A stretch of 64,000 nt of DNA. Origin: Chroogloeocystis siderophila 5.2 s.c.1 (GTDB lineage Bacteria; Cyanobacteriota; Cyanobacteriia; Cyanobacteriales; Chroococcidiopsidaceae). The stretch is from contig NZ_MRCC01000004.1 of assembly GCF_001904655.1 (NCBI RefSeq), positions 1-64,000 of the forward strand, written 5' to 3'. This document shows positions 57,018-64,000 of the stretch, piece after piece (position 1 is the first letter of the stretch; each line of letters starts with the position of its first letter). The notes beneath the pieces are model-generated. The model was not told the origin of the DNA. It searched no databases and worked only from the letters and a program-made list of their open reading frames with translations. A program made the position numbers and the translations under genes.

Positions 57018-57491
57018 GAATTTAACCTTGAGCCGAAAAACTGCAAAGCTTTTTCTGACCTCTACTTAGTACAGGGTTCAGTAAAATTAAGTGTTTTTCA
57101 GTATAATTACTGTTGAAAGATTTGCGAACTAGCGGTAACTTGCTTGTGAAGCAGCACAATTTTACGTGACATCACGGAGCCAGTCAAAAAGGCGATTAGC
57201 TTCTAGCTAAATTTCTTGAATAAAGATATCATGCTTGTTTTGCTCGCTCATCGTGAGGCTTACGCCCCTAAATCCTTAGCGCATCGAAGATGATTCTTTG
57301 CTTTGCGGTCATCAAGCTGTAATGTCTATCTCGTCCTAGTAAATTCTGAATTTTTGTTTAAGACAAAATAAATTGAGCAAAGAGTCATCTTTACTTAAAA
57401 ATTACAGATTTACAGCAAAAACTTGTCTAAAACCGGCGTAATAGCTTGGTATTGTAAATCTAGCTTTTTCTAGAGCAGCTTTTAAGCCGAT
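57018..57491. other. Intergenic region upstream of the coiled-coil membrane protein
   Basis: 474 bp with no gene that I can support. It contains short hairpins such as TTAGCT-TCT-AGCTAA near 57198-57212 but nothing that matches a known RNA family by eye. Confidence 0.35.
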
Positions 57492-57863
57492 ATGAACGCT
57501 ATTCAACCGTCTGGTTCTCCTCTCAAGCCACAAGAAACCCGCCAAGTTCCTCGCAAGCGAACCCAGCGTCGTCGTCATCCGTATCGGGCGACAGCGATTC
57601 ATACTACGGCAAAATTGGTTGTCAATTTGCTGCTTTTATTCGCAGCTGGCTCGGCGATCGCCAAACTTCTACCTTACTACTTGTCACAACAACAAAAAAT
57701 TCACGAAATTCAAGCTGAAGTTCACTCAGTTGAAGGACGCGTAGAACGTTTGCGCGCCGACCTTAATCGCTACTTTGACCCTCAGCAAGCACAATCTGTA
57801 ATGCGAGAACAAAGTAATCGGTTTGAACCAGGACAACGCCCGTTGATATTACAAAAGAAGTAG
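57492..57863 (+). CDS. Small membrane protein with coiled coil (slr1601-type, FtsB/DivIC-like)
   Basis: 123 residues: a basic cytoplasmic N-terminus (RKRTQRRRHPYR), one membrane helix (AKLVVNLLLLFAAGSAIAKL), a periplasmic coiled coil (QQQKIHEIQAEVHSVEGRVE) and the conserved end LNRYFDPQQAQSVMREQS. This layout is that of septum-formation initiator proteins, and the sequence recalls the cyanobacterial slr1601 family considered a putative cell-division protein. Role in division is inference from architecture. The gene stands alone and is convergent with the ArsR-type regulator. Confidence 0.78.
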   Translation: MNAIQPSGSPLKPQETRQVPRKRTQRRRHPYRATAIHTTAKLVVNLLLLFAAGSAIAKLLPYYLSQQQKIHEIQAEVHSVEGRVERLRADLNRYFDPQQAQSVMREQSNRFEPGQRPLILQKK

Positions 57864-57911
57864 CTTTCAATTTATCCTGCTGAGATTTATCGCATAGCAG
57901 GAACGTGCGAA

Positions 57912-58265
57912 TTACTGAATATGCGTTTGCTCTGGCATTTTTAAGGTTTCGATTTGATTTGCTTGTGCAAGCAGGCGCGTTGAGATGCGATCGCAAACAA
58001 TTTCACACAAGTTAAAAATCACTGGATCAGAAACTTTATAAAAGACACTCACTCCTTGGGGATGACGCGAAACCATGCCACAATGCATCAACACTTTGAG
58101 ATGCTTGGAAACATTCGCTTGACCTAACCCAGTTCCCTCGACAATTTCCATGACATTTTTAGGCCCTGTACGCAAACAGCTTAATACTTGGAGTCTACTC
58201 ACTTCTGATAAAACTTTGAAGTAATCTGCAACCTGTGCTAAAGCCATAGGAGAAGTATCTCGCAT
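57912..58265 (-). CDS. ArsR/SmtB-family winged-helix regulator
   Basis: A 117-residue regulator with the family HTH VMEIVEGTGLGQANVSKHLK and the wing MVSRHPQGVSVFYKVSDP. The metal-binding ELCVCD motif of ArsR is absent. Two Cys in the last third (NLCEIVCDR) form a CX3C pair that could sense metal or redox state. Neither an efflux gene nor a typical target is adjacent, so the ligand and regulon remain open. The upstream gap is AT-rich and may hold its operator. Confidence 0.88.
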   Translation of the reverse strand: MRDTSPMALAQVADYFKVLSEVSRLQVLSCLRTGPKNVMEIVEGTGLGQANVSKHLKVLMHCGMVSRHPQGVSVFYKVSDPVIFNLCEIVCDRISTRLLAQANQIETLKMPEQTHIQ

Positions 58266-59057
58266 AAACTAGTTTTAGCGGGAAAAACACATAATTATTT
58301 TTTATATTCTACCACGATTTATTAATCTTCTCTATACCTTTTACCACATATCTTACGCTATAAAAGTTATGTATTGTTAGGCGAAACATCATAAATTATC
58401 AACTTATCTTTTGTTAAGTTTTATGGATAAATAACTCCTAAACTTAAGTAAGAAAATGGTAATTAACTGATAAACTTAAGCATAATGTTAAATCTTATTC
58501 GCTAATTTGAAAAGTTATAAATTAGTAAAAAAAATTTTCTTTGTAAAGCAACAAATTGGCAATAAAGAAGATATATAAAATTCTAAGTGAGAAGTTCAAA
58601 ATTGCACTTTGATAGTGTTTTTATTGATTAAAGTGGTAAACCTATTTTTGCTATGGAAAATAACAATTATAAAAGAAAAAATTAGGAGCCTAACTAGCAA
58701 TTAAAGTCATTGTTTAAAAAAGAAGTCCACTTTCGTGGACTTATGGATATGAAGGTTGTATAAACCGATTCAAGCTATGATTTGCTTATTCATACCAATA
58801 GAAAATAGTTGCCCCCAATTAAATCATCGGCATTACTGAATCAATGTATGAACCGTTAAGTAACTGCACTCGGATCAGCCCCCTAAATCCACGCCAGTTG
58901 CTACAACGGGGGACTCGGACTTCCCACGTAGTGGGGATTGGGAGGCGGTTCGCTAGGGACTTTGCTAGATACCGACTATTTGTGTGTACACGAAGCCTCC
59001 AAGATTGGGGAAGAAGATAAGCATGAAACTTTTAATTTCACATCTTTCCTGCACTTT
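58266..59057. other. Long AT-rich gap with a hairpin and repeat fragment
   Basis: About 790 bp with no supported gene. It contains a perfect 8-bp hairpin AAGTCCAC-TTTC-GTGGACTT (58723-58742). A GC-richer block (about 58850-58975) includes CGCCAGTTGCTACAACGGGG and resembles dispersed MITE-like repeats of cyanobacteria. Confidence 0.45.
58723..58742. repeat. Dispersed-type hairpin AAGTCCAC-TTTC-GTGGACTT
   Basis: A perfect 8-bp stem with a 4-nt loop in otherwise AT-rich DNA. Short palindromes of this form recur in cyanobacterial genomes. It is isolated from coding sequence, so transposon-derived repeat is a more likely reading than terminator. Confidence 0.5.
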
Positions 59058-60152
59058 TTAGCGAAGATTAAATCCTTGACCGCGACGCGATTGTATCCAG
59101 ATGTGTAATTCACCATTGTGACCGCCAGCAGCGAGGTGCTGACCTTGAGGATGCCAAGCAAGACACGAAAAGCCTTGCGGTGCGCCTTCTAAAATCTGGG
59201 CAAGACGTTGCGCTTTATGCCACAAGCAAATTAAACCATCTTCAGCAGCAGAAGCTAAAAGTAAGCTGTTGGGTTGAAACGCGATCGCTTGTATAACGCC
59301 GAGATGATGCTGTAAAACTTGGCTTTCCCAACCAACCAGATCGTCAGGATGCTTAGACCACACCACGACCCCTTCAACACTAGCCGCTGCAAACAAAGGT
59401 GGATTTTGATTCGCGGTTGACCACGTAATTTGACGAATTTTTCCAGGAAAACCCCGCATCACCCAAGGGTTAGGATTATTCCATTCAAACACAGCGATTG
59501 TGCGGTCCATATTACCAATCGCAAAGTATTTACTATCGCCAGCCCACGCGATCGCAACACTCGCAGTTGGCAGATCGAAAATATAAGGGTCTTCATTCCA
59601 GTCGCGACTTTCCCAAATTTTGACACCGTGATAGCCTGCGATCGCAAGATACTGACCATCAGAACTCCAATCTAAGCCGAGTACCGAAGACGCAGCAAAG
59701 TTGAGTGTCGTGGAAGTATCCGGCGTTGTCGCGTCCCAAATCTGAATAGTACGCCCTAAACTAAAAGCAAGCTGGTTGCTCAGAGGATTCCACGCGAGTC
59801 GATCGACCCAAGCTGAAGGATGCGTTATACTCAGCAACTGCCACTGATTGACATCAGTATCTCGATCTCGTTGCCAAATTTTGACTCCTGCTTGACCGCC
59901 CGCTGCCAGAAAATGACCATCACTAGAAAACGCCAGACAGTCTACAGATTGATCTTGACTTGTTTGTAGTGGTATTCGTTGCCACTTTTCTTGACGATCA
60001 GGCGTATGTTCCCACACGATAACTTCTCCAGCCGCAGAACTCGTAGCTAAGAATTTACCCTGCGGCGACCACGCGATCGCTGTGACATAATCCTCAAGCA
60101 TTTGTGCAAAGTACAAATCAAACTGCTGAGAATTAACTGTTTTAGATTTCAT
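59058..60152 (-). CDS. WD40-repeat protein
   Basis: A 364-residue beta-propeller composed of about seven WD40 repeats: AIAWSPQGKFLATSSAAGEV, LAFSSDGHFLAAGGQAGVKI, LDWSSDGQYLAIAGYHGVKI and similar units ending with HIW/KIW. No other domain is present, so it is probably a protein-interaction scaffold. It lies downstream of a COG0523 GTPase on the same strand with a 256-bp gap. A partnership with that metal chaperone is possible from gene order, but untested. Confidence 0.88.
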   Translation of the reverse strand: MKSKTVNSQQFDLYFAQMLEDYVTAIAWSPQGKFLATSSAAGEVIVWEHTPDRQEKWQRIPLQTSQDQSVDCLAFSSDGHFLAAGGQAGVKIWQRDRDTDVNQWQLLSITHPSAWVDRLAWNPLSNQLAFSLGRTIQIWDATTPDTSTTLNFAASSVLGLDWSSDGQYLAIAGYHGVKIWESRDWNEDPYIFDLPTASVAIAWAGDSKYFAIGNMDRTIAVFEWNNPNPWVMRGFPGKIRQITWSTANQNPPLFAAASVEGVVVWSKHPDDLVGWESQVLQHHLGVIQAIAFQPNSLLLASAAEDGLICLWHKAQRLAQILEGAPQGFSCLAWHPQGQHLAAGGHNGELHIWIQSRRGQGFNLR

Positions 60153-60275
60153 GGATCTTGCAAATTAGAAAAACATCGAACTGACACGTTAAAGTAACCA
60201 ATACTTGAACCAGGAAAACTTAAGCGAGGAAAACAGTCGCTATGGCAGTGAACAATTGACAGAGTGTGGGAAGGT

Positions 60276-60295
60276 GTCAACTATCAACTATCAAC
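60276..60295. repeat. Short CAACTAT tandem repeat
   Basis: CAACTATCAACTATCAAC has two full heptads plus a partial unit in the gap between the WD40 and COG0523 genes. Same class of short tandem repeat as others in the window. Confidence 0.5.
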
Positions 60296-60408
60296 GCGCG
60301 AGCGGGGAGTGTCAAACCACGTCCTAAGCATCGCTGCAATTGCTATAGTGAATAGTGATGAGTTTTGAGGTTACAGAATTTTCTTAACTCCTCTGCTTTG
60401 TCTATAAT

Positions 60409-61380
60409 CTACGCCATACACGCTAATAAATTTTCACGTAACTCGGCTTCATCAAGATTGCGACCGATAAACACAAGTTCGTTTTTAGGCGTTTCATTCG
60501 GTTTCCAACGGCGATCACGCTTACCCTCGAACAGCATATGAACACCTTGAAATACAAAGCGGTGATCTTCTCCAGCAATATTTAAAATTCCCTTCATGCG
60601 GAAAATATCAGGTCCACGCGTCTGTAGAAGATAGCTCATCCATTCGTTCAACTTCTCCATACTTAAAGCGCCACTTTCTACTAAAGCAACTGAACCAACA
60701 GTTTCATCATGCTCGTGCGCATCTTCTTTTAAAAAATTTGGGTCAATTTCTAAGGCGCGACCTAAGTCAAACGCGTTAACGCCTAGTAGCATGTCCATTT
60801 CTAACTCAGCATTGCGAGTGCGGTAAATTTTGGCGATCGCATTCATCCCCCGAATTCGCCGTTCTAACTCTTCTAAAACATCTTCTGAAACCAAATCAAC
60901 TTTATTAAGCAAAATAACATCGGCAAACGCAATCTGCTCTTGCGCCTCGTCCGCTTCCCAGTGTTGCCATATGTGCTTAGCGTCCACAACCGTTACAACC
61001 GCATCTAAACTCAACTGCGTCTGCATATCTTCATCGACAAAAAATGTCTGAATCACAGGCGCAGGGTCAGCAAGTCCTGTTGTTTCAATCACCAGGTGAT
61101 CGAATTTATCGCGCCGCCGCATCAAATTGCCAATAATCCGAATTAAATCGCCACGCACAGTACAGCAGATACAGCCGTTATTCATCTCGAAGATTTCTTC
61201 ATCTGCATCGATTACCAATTGGTTATCAATACCCACTTCCCCAAACTCGTTGACAATCACAGCGACCTTTTTTCCGTGTTCGTACGTGAGGATACGATTG
61301 AGTAACGTTGTCTTACCTGCTCCCAAGTAGCCCGTAAGAACTGTTACAGGTACAACGTCATTCGTTGTTGCAGTTACCAT
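60409..61380 (-). CDS. COG0523 (CobW/ZagA-type) metal-chaperone GTPase
   Basis: A G3E-family GTPase of 323 residues that probably delivers zinc to client proteins. Walker A is LTGYLGAGKTTLLNR; the metal-binding CxCC is in NNGCICCTVRGDL; the guanine motif is LLNKVDL. A short His-containing linker (KEDAHEHDETVG) lies before the C-terminal domain (RMKGILNIAGEDHRFVFQGV). The Zur-like palindrome 29 bp upstream supports zinc-starvation control. It is followed by the WD40 gene. Other COG0523 members handle cobalt or nitrile hydratase iron, but the operator favours zinc. Confidence 0.92.
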   Translation of the reverse strand: MVTATTNDVVPVTVLTGYLGAGKTTLLNRILTYEHGKKVAVIVNEFGEVGIDNQLVIDADEEIFEMNNGCICCTVRGDLIRIIGNLMRRRDKFDHLVIETTGLADPAPVIQTFFVDEDMQTQLSLDAVVTVVDAKHIWQHWEADEAQEQIAFADVILLNKVDLVSEDVLEELERRIRGMNAIAKIYRTRNAELEMDMLLGVNAFDLGRALEIDPNFLKEDAHEHDETVGSVALVESGALSMEKLNEWMSYLLQTRGPDIFRMKGILNIAGEDHRFVFQGVHMLFEGKRDRRWKPNETPKNELVFIGRNLDEAELRENLLACMA

Positions 61381-61408
61381 CTGTTCATTCCTTAAGCTCT
61401 ATAGTTAA

Positions 61409-61423
61409 TGATAACTATTATCA
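61409..61423 (-). promoter_or_regulatory. Zur-box-like palindrome upstream of the COG0523 gene
   Basis: TGATAA-CTA-TTATCA is a perfect 6-3-6 palindrome 29 bp from the start codon. It matches the TGATAAT-N-ATTATCA form of cyanobacterial Zur sites. COG0523 genes are classical Zur targets, so zinc-repressed expression is likely. Confidence 0.7.
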
Positions 61424-61928
61424 AATTCAGGTTGGTTCGTTTTCTATCGTGGGTCAAGAATTGAAAATTTTACCAAAGTGTTAATTTTAGTAAAGGAAAG
61501 ATTCATTGTTTGCTACTATATGCAAACTTTTTTAAATTCAATTTAAAAATCTTACACAAAAAAATGCGTACATAATTTACATTAAGTCGTTTAGGATTCT
61601 TCCTGTAATTGAGTTATTTTAAATTTGCTTATAGAAAAGAGTTGTGTTTTGTAGTAGTTAGCAATTAGCTTTTTTGAAAGCTTTGTCTTGAAAACTCCCC
61701 TCAACCCACTTAACCCGTGTACAAAAGTTTTCGCTGTAGCAACGGCAACTCAGGATTATAAATGTCCTAATCTTAATACGTCTTGCTATATTAGTTTAAT
61801 TCAGAATAAAAACTCTATAACTTAAAATTTAAAAAATCATCACAATATACTTTAAAGGACAGTTGAAAAAACTGCCCTTAAGCTCTAAATTATGGTCAAG
61901 ACTAATTCAAAACGAGACAGTAAAAAAG
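61424..61928. other. AT-rich gap between the Zur box and the IS630 fragment
   Basis: No gene is supported. A near-perfect inverted repeat AGGACAGTT-GAAAA-AACTGCCCT at about 61857-61879 lies downstream of the IS630-type frame and may be its terminator or an element end. Confidence 0.35.
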
Positions 61929-62381
61929 TCATCTAGTGCAGCACTTTCTTGGTGTATTGTCTCGCTGTTTTTTTAACAGCTTTCTAACGTGTGCTCCTGT
62001 TAGGTCTATTCCTGTCAATTGAGCGAGATAAGTTGCGAGGCGTTCGCCACTCCAATTTTCAAAAGGTAATCCTAACTCACTCGGTTTCTTTTGCACAATT
62101 TCCATCAAGCGATCGATATACTCGGCTGTTGCTTTGCGATAGTTACCATTTTGTCGCTGGTCTTTCATGCTATCTAGATTATCTGGTTCGCTATGCGTAC
62201 ACCAGTAAGCAACGGTACGATACGAGCAGCCGATAAAATCAGCAATTTCTTGGTATGTTTTTCCATCGTTCATTAAAAGTAGCATCAGCACCCGTTCCCT
62301 GAAATATGGGCATTGGCTTTCTCGCAGCGCTTGCTGCAATTGTTCTTTTTGTTGAGGCTTGAGAAAATTCTTGACTGGCAT
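61929..62381 (-). CDS. IS630-type transposase first reading frame (orphan orfA)
   Basis: A 150-residue helix-turn-helix protein matching the N-terminal DNA-binding half of IS630-family transposases: RVLMLLLMNDGKTYQEIADF, then GCSYRTVAYW and SGERLATYLAQLTGIDLTGA. It ends just after the VRKLLKKQ region, where intact elements switch frame into the DDE half. An A7 run is present at that point, but the alternative frame closes within about 15 codons, so the catalytic part is lost. It is either a dead insertion or a retained DNA-binding piece. Confidence 0.7.
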   Translation of the reverse strand: MPVKNFLKPQQKEQLQQALRESQCPYFRERVLMLLLMNDGKTYQEIADFIGCSYRTVAYWCTHSEPDNLDSMKDQRQNGNYRKATAEYIDRLMEIVQKKPSELGLPFENWSGERLATYLAQLTGIDLTGAHVRKLLKKQRDNTPRKCCTR

Positions 62382-62721
62382 GGCTATAAAACTTGCTGTT
62401 TGTTGCGTTTGTGCAAGTTGGCTGCACGAGCAGCTAAAGCATAAGTTCAGATGGCAACAAGTGAAACTATGAACCTATATAGATCTGTCCGTGACACAAT
62501 CAAGAATTACGCAGATTTGAATGAAACTTTACAGAAACTTTAATTTAATTGGTATTTATATAATTTTTCCATGAAAAATAACAAGTTTGGTTGATGAGTG
62601 AATAGTAACTAGTAACTCACCAAGGCGCAACGATATCAATAGTTGGATTATGTAGTTGGAAATGATATAGCAAGAAGCAAGAGGTGAAAACCCTGATTGA
62701 CCGACAAATCTTTTGTGGCTA
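62382..62721. other. Gap upstream of the IS630 fragment
   Basis: Low-complexity AT-rich sequence on both sides of the transposase frame. No gene or RNA is recognised; element ends could not be identified. Confidence 0.3.
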
Positions 62722-62830
62722 GCGACTAGAAGTCGCGCCTGCCCAGGCAAAGTCTGCCTTTGCAGACTAACAGCCGAGGTTCTAACCCGCGTAGGCGGGT
62801 TTCGCCTTTGTAGCAGCGGTTTCTAACCGC
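62722..62830. repeat. Cluster of five perfect hairpins (REP-like)
   Basis: In order: GCGACT-AGA-AGTCGC (62722-62736), GCCT-GCCC-AGGC (62737-62748), AGTCTGC-CTTT-GCAGACT (62751-62768), AACCCGC-GTAG-GCGGGTT (62784-62801) and GCGGTT-TCT-AACCGC (62816-62830). All stems are perfect. The group lies a few bases beyond the stop of the glycosidase gene and may act as its terminator, but the density fits a repetitive extragenic palindromic cluster. Confidence 0.75.
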
Positions 62831-62836
62831 AGCTTA

Positions 62837-64000
62837 CTAAAAAGTCAATACGCGATAAATTGCCCAAATTGCCATAGGGCGCAGGTAGTGACAAGCGCGA
62901 AATGTTCCTTTGGCAGTAATCGCTTCGGGAGTGCGAAACTGTAATCCATTGTCGTAAACTTGCTGTACCACAGCTTGCGTTATGCGCCATGCTTCTGATT
63001 TCATACCCATTTGCATCAGAAACGCCGCCAGTCCAAAGTTAATTCCTGTCCAAACTTCCAAAGGATGCGTCGCGTTGGGGTTTTCTGGCGAACCATCGAG
63101 TTTTAAGCCATTAGCCGCGCCAAATTGACCATTATGAAATTTCACAAAGCAAGCATTATAAACTGTCTTCAAGGCTTGCGTAGCACATTCTGGAGGCACA
63201 ATGTCAGGTAAACCGAGTAATCGTGCATAAAATTGTCCGCACAGTTGATCTGCCATGACTACATCTGAACCACTCTTGCTATCGAGGCGATAGTATTGAC
63301 CATTCCACAGTTTTTCTTGATATATTGGGCGCGATCGCACTAACCAAGATTGAAATATATCAATAGTTTCGGGAATAGGTGGGTAATCAGGCGCAGAAGC
63401 TAGAATTTTACTTGCAGGATGATCGTCAGGGTAACTGAGTAGAGTTTTACCGATCGCGATCGCCGCTTCAAGTGCAGCTAACCACAATCCGCCACAATAA
63501 GCACTGACACCTTGCAAGCGCCAGTCATCAAAGGTTTGATCCGGTGCGCCCGAATTTTCAGGAATTCCGTCTCCATCTAAATCGAACGTCTTTAAGTAAG
63601 TTAGTGTTTGGACAACCGCAGACCAACAATCCCACAACAACTCCCAATCTGTCGCACCCGTTAGCACAAAATCGCGGTAGACTTGTAAAACAAAATCGCA
63701 CGATAAATCTTTCCACAAATTGCAATCTTGATAACTTGTATAGTTAGTAGCTTCCCAAGGATGCTCATTTGGTGCGCCTAAATCATGAGGTGTTGCACCT
63801 GCAACTTTGCGTAAAGCAGTAGGACTTTCTAGCCCTTGCGTGTAGTAGTAACCAATCACGCGAGTGTGATCGTCGCGTTGTCCAATTGCTCTGGCAAAAG
63901 CGCGAATTACAGATTTTTCGAGTTTAGACCATAGCATCAATAAGGCAAAAGAACCATACAGCCGGACGTCCAGACTTTCGTACCAGCGGTAATCAAAGCA
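62837..64000 (-). CDS. GH116-type glucosidase/glucosylceramidase-like protein, C-terminal part (partial)
   Basis: The frame runs off the right edge, so only about 388 C-terminal residues are seen. They match the (alpha/alpha)6 catalytic domain of GBA2-like glycosidases of family GH116. Motifs include DVRLYGSFALLMLW at the edge, FDLDGDGIPENSGAPDQTFDDW (the DxTFDDW acid/base segment), YCGGLWLAALEAA, DVVMADQLCGQFYARLLGLP and the end ATHPLEVWTGINFGLAAFL. The likely substrate is a beta-glucoside, possibly a glycolipid. The upstream part, including the nucleophile domain, is outside this window. The hairpin cluster lies just after its stop. Confidence 0.85.
   Translation of the reverse strand, partial: CFDYRWYESLDVRLYGSFALLMLWSKLEKSVIRAFARAIGQRDDHTRVIGYYYTQGLESPTALRKVAGATPHDLGAPNEHPWEATNYTSYQDCNLWKDLSCDFVLQVYRDFVLTGATDWELLWDCWSAVVQTLTYLKTFDLDGDGIPENSGAPDQTFDDWRLQGVSAYCGGLWLAALEAAIAIGKTLLSYPDDHPASKILASAPDYPPIPETIDIFQSWLVRSRPIYQEKLWNGQYYRLDSKSGSDVVMADQLCGQFYARLLGLPDIVPPECATQALKTVYNACFVKFHNGQFGAANGLKLDGSPENPNATHPLEVWTGINFGLAAFLMQMGMKSEAWRITQAVVQQVYDNGLQFRTPEAITAKGTFRACHYLRPMAIWAIYRVLTF

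Overview
The window looks like a cyanobacterial chromosome. The octamer GCGATCGC (HIP1) recurs throughout, psaM and ndhM are present, many proteins belong to cyanobacteria-restricted families, and the intergenic spaces carry short heptad repeats and palindromes common in cyanobacteria. The salicylate-primed siderophore locus and the set of two-component-free signalling proteins would suit a Chroococcidiopsis/Gloeocapsa-like lineage, but I cannot name the species from sequence alone.

Layout. 1-1.8 kb: remnant of an integrated element (a small DNA-binding-like gene and a VapE-type primase-helicase fragment broken at both ends) abutting the 3' end of tRNA-Glu(UUC). 1.9-13.3 kb: housekeeping and signalling genes: leuD, ndhM, a PP2C phosphatase with an N-terminal zinc ribbon, an FHA-PrsW fusion, peptide deformylase, a DUF3598 protein, a PAP2 phosphatase and aat. 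13.6-16.5 kb: an IS701-type transposase stub, a Ser/Thr kinase and a GIY-YIG protein. 16.9-22.4 kb: a TetR repressor divergent from an RND efflux adaptor and pump.

22.9-48.9 kb is the most notable region: what appears to be a complete salicylate-primed NRPS/PKS metallophore locus. An aryl carrier protein, a benzoate-CoA-ligase-type enzyme and a salicylate synthase form one minus-strand unit (43451 down to 40232). A second minus-strand unit (38542 down to 22960) holds a KAS III-like protein fused to an ACP, a Cy-A(Cys)-PCP NRPS, a malonyl-specific KS-AT-KR-ACP PKS, a luciferase-like monooxygenase and a C-A-PCP-C NRPS. An MFS exporter lies between the units on the plus strand. Divergent from the starter unit are an AMIN-TonB-dependent receptor, a ferric-siderophore-binding lipoprotein and a CX8C/HX3H thioredoxin-like ferredoxin that could reduce the ferric complex. 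By domain logic the product should start as a 2-hydroxyphenyl-thiazoline extended by one malonate-derived unit and one further amino acid. I see no thioesterase, PPTase or ABC permease.

48.9-64 kb: a zinc-ribbon membrane protein, Uma2 nuclease, AmiC-type amidase, pyrG, a ROK kinase, an FGGY (ribulokinase-like) kinase, psaM, a small coiled-coil membrane protein, an ArsR regulator, a WD40 protein beside a Zur-box-preceded COG0523 metal chaperone, an orphan IS630 orfA, a cluster of five perfect hairpins, and the C-terminal part of a GH116-type glycosidase running off the right edge.
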